In this document: in pieces, positions 33,454 through 34,761 of the stretch
Layout: each line of letters opens with the position of its first letter
Position numbering within the stretch: the stretch's first letter is position 1
Virus record (IMG/VR): IMGVR_UViG_3300032309_002445
Location: 1-34,761 of that record
Direction: 5' to 3' (one strand)
DNA: 34,761 nucleotides
From: a virus
Translations under genes and position numbers: made by a program
The notes under the pieces: model-generated
Seen by the model: the letters and a program-made list of their open reading frames with translations, nothing else
Told to the model about the DNA's origin: nothing
Database searches by the model: none

Positions 33454-33752
33454 ACACCATTCGCTTGCCTATACGGTTCAGTTCTGTTTCTTCACAGATG
33501 GAAACAATTGATGAAACTACCGATGAGTACTACGCAACACTAATTGGGTTCGCAATACAGATTGAAAACAATTCTTTACCTATTTCAACTTTTTATGGCG
33601 CTTCTGACCCTGTTTTTGACGATCGTCAGACAGGAAGAATTGTTCAGGAAGTTTCAAAGCACATCCCCGAGATAAAGGTCATAGAGGTAAATACCGTGAA
33701 AGACAATGCTGGTAAAACAAACTTGGCAATACGATTTGAAAGGTTGTCATAA
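33450..33752 (+). CDS. Baseplate wedge protein (gp25/W-like)
   Basis: 100 residues, overlapping the spike gene by ATGA. The length and ending (FDDRQTGRIVQEVSKHIPEIKVIEVNTVKDN, then LAIRFERLS) fit the gp25/W family, which starts sheath assembly at the baseplate. The position directly before the J-like gene is the usual one in contractile tails. Confidence 0.82.
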   Translation: MNTIRLPIRFSSVSSQMETIDETTDEYYATLIGFAIQIENNSLPISTFYGASDPVFDDRQTGRIVQEVSKHIPEIKVIEVNTVKDNAGKTNLAIRFERLS

Positions 33753-33754
33753 AC

Positions 33755-34761
33755 ATGGCTTCACCAAACTTCTCCCCATACATTGACCTGACTATCAATA
33801 ATAAAACAATTACTGAAGTCTATGACGCTTCTGTTCAGTATGCCCAAACAGCACTTCCTGAGTTCACCCCTCGTGTTGGAACAATCGAAAACGCCCTCCT
33901 AGAGGCAGTCGCCCACGCAACTGGGAGTTTGATAAATACGATAAACGCGCTTCCTGATGGACTAATGGAAGGTCTACTCAAATTGATGGGCTTTTCACGC
34001 ACCGAAGCAACACCATCCACAGCAACGGCATCAATCACCTTGTCAATCAATACGGGCGCAACAATTTCCGCTGGCACTGTTTTCTCCTATAATGTTTTTG
34101 ATGCTGAAGGTGTTCTGACACAATACCTATATGAGACAATCGCCGACCTAACAATTGCTTCAGGCTCAACAACTGGCACCGCCGCTGTCGTTGCTTCTGA
34201 GGCGTCTGCATATCCAGACATTCCAGTTGGTACTGAACTGACTGTTGTTTCTAGTACTCCGTTCATTCTCGGCGTGACGATAACTTCGGTTGCAACTGTC
34301 GGAACAGATACGGAAACTGACTCCGAATACTTTGACCGCGCTGTAACTTATCTTGGTTCTTTGAGTTCTTCTATCGCAACAGCATCACAGTTAACAAACT
34401 ATATTGCTATCAATTACCCTACGGTAAGCCGTTTTAAAGTTTTTGACTTGACGCAAGCAAAAGAGAACGATATTGTCAATGCCGTCTTGACATCTAACGT
34501 GGTGACACTTACGACTCGTTATGCTCATGGTTTCTCTGTTGGGGACAGCGTGATAGTCGCAGGGATGGCTACAGCCACCTACAACGGAACATACACAATT
34601 ACAGTTGTGCCGACAACCACAACATTTCGTTACGCAAAGACAAATGCAAACATCACTACTGCCGTTACTACAGTTGGAAATGTAGTTCTTGCTAACGGAA
34701 TGCTTTACTCAACTGGAAATGTTGGTGGTGCTGTAACCATTTCTATGTGCGACTCAGCAGG
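33755..34761 (+). CDS. Baseplate J-like protein, partial
   Basis: Open from ATG 33755 to the right window edge (335 residues, C-terminus missing). The start (MASPNFSPYIDLTINNKT) and GTDTETDSEYFDRAVTYL (183-200), a Baseplate_J hallmark, identify it. It forms the wedge ring with W/gp25-like proteins. Residues about 243-310 hold a beta-rich insert with AHGFSVGDSVIVAGMA and YNGTYTITVV, related to the insert in the head-tail connector. Only two residues separate it from the preceding gene's stop. Confidence 0.9.
   Translation, partial: MASPNFSPYIDLTINNKTITEVYDASVQYAQTALPEFTPRVGTIENALLEAVAHATGSLINTINALPDGLMEGLLKLMGFSRTEATPSTATASITLSINTGATISAGTVFSYNVFDAEGVLTQYLYETIADLTIASGSTTGTAAVVASEASAYPDIPVGTELTVVSSTPFILGVTITSVATVGTDTETDSEYFDRAVTYLGSLSSSIATASQLTNYIAINYPTVSRFKVFDLTQAKENDIVNAVLTSNVVTLTTRYAHGFSVGDSVIVAGMATATYNGTYTITVVPTTTTFRYAKTNANITTAVTTVGNVVLANGMLYSTGNVGGAVTISMCDSA

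Overview
The window is part of the genome of a tailed double-stranded DNA phage with a contractile tail (myovirus-like Caudoviricetes). The evidence is a large terminase, an HK97-type portal fused to a MuF-like domain, an S78-type prohead protease, a tail sheath and tube pair, a tail assembly chaperone with an apparent -1 frameshift, a 1212-residue tape measure, and a baseplate series ending in a gp25/W-like wedge and a J-like protein. No rRNA, tRNA, integrase, insertion sequence or CRISPR array was seen. Base composition looks moderately AT-rich and Shine-Dalgarno sites are often strong. The host cannot be read from the sequence. Some domains recall phages of aquatic actinobacteria, but that is a weak inference.

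The layout is divergent around 16.26-16.34 kb. Leftward (minus strand, 16262 to 1) runs the head module: a small membrane protein, portal-MuF, a protease with long extensions, an acidic PepSY/DUF6582-like protein, a small Glu-rich protein, and then a run of large multidomain proteins with a few small genes between them. Four of these large proteins (528, 557, 965 and >841 residues) carry the same cysteine motif, Cys-X17-Cys. Two of them (528 and 965 aa) also carry a kinase-like catalytic signature (ATP-binding Lys, then DRHxxN, then a downstream Asp). No major capsid protein was recognised. It may lie left of the window or be too divergent to see by eye.

Rightward (plus strand, 16337 to 34761) runs the terminase, then a DNA-metabolism cassette: an unknown 165-aa protein, Rad52/22-like annealing protein, Cas4/RecB-like nuclease, an unknown 172-aa protein, a PAPS-reductase-like PP-loop enzyme and a ParB/IbrB-like protein. 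Next come a lysine-free, arginine-rich 137-aa protein, head-tail connector and neck genes, sheath, tube, an apparent terminator, chaperone, tape measure and baseplate genes. From the sheath onward the gene order matches the PBSX/Mu-type contractile-tail order.

The most unusual part is the left-hand locus. A cysteine module shared by four structural-locus proteins is joined to different partner domains, including two kinase-like ones. In two adjacent genes a 62-residue stretch of this module is 61/62 identical although 41 of the 61 matching codons differ silently. A possible reading, which is inference, is a common virion-docking tag carrying different effector or structural domains.
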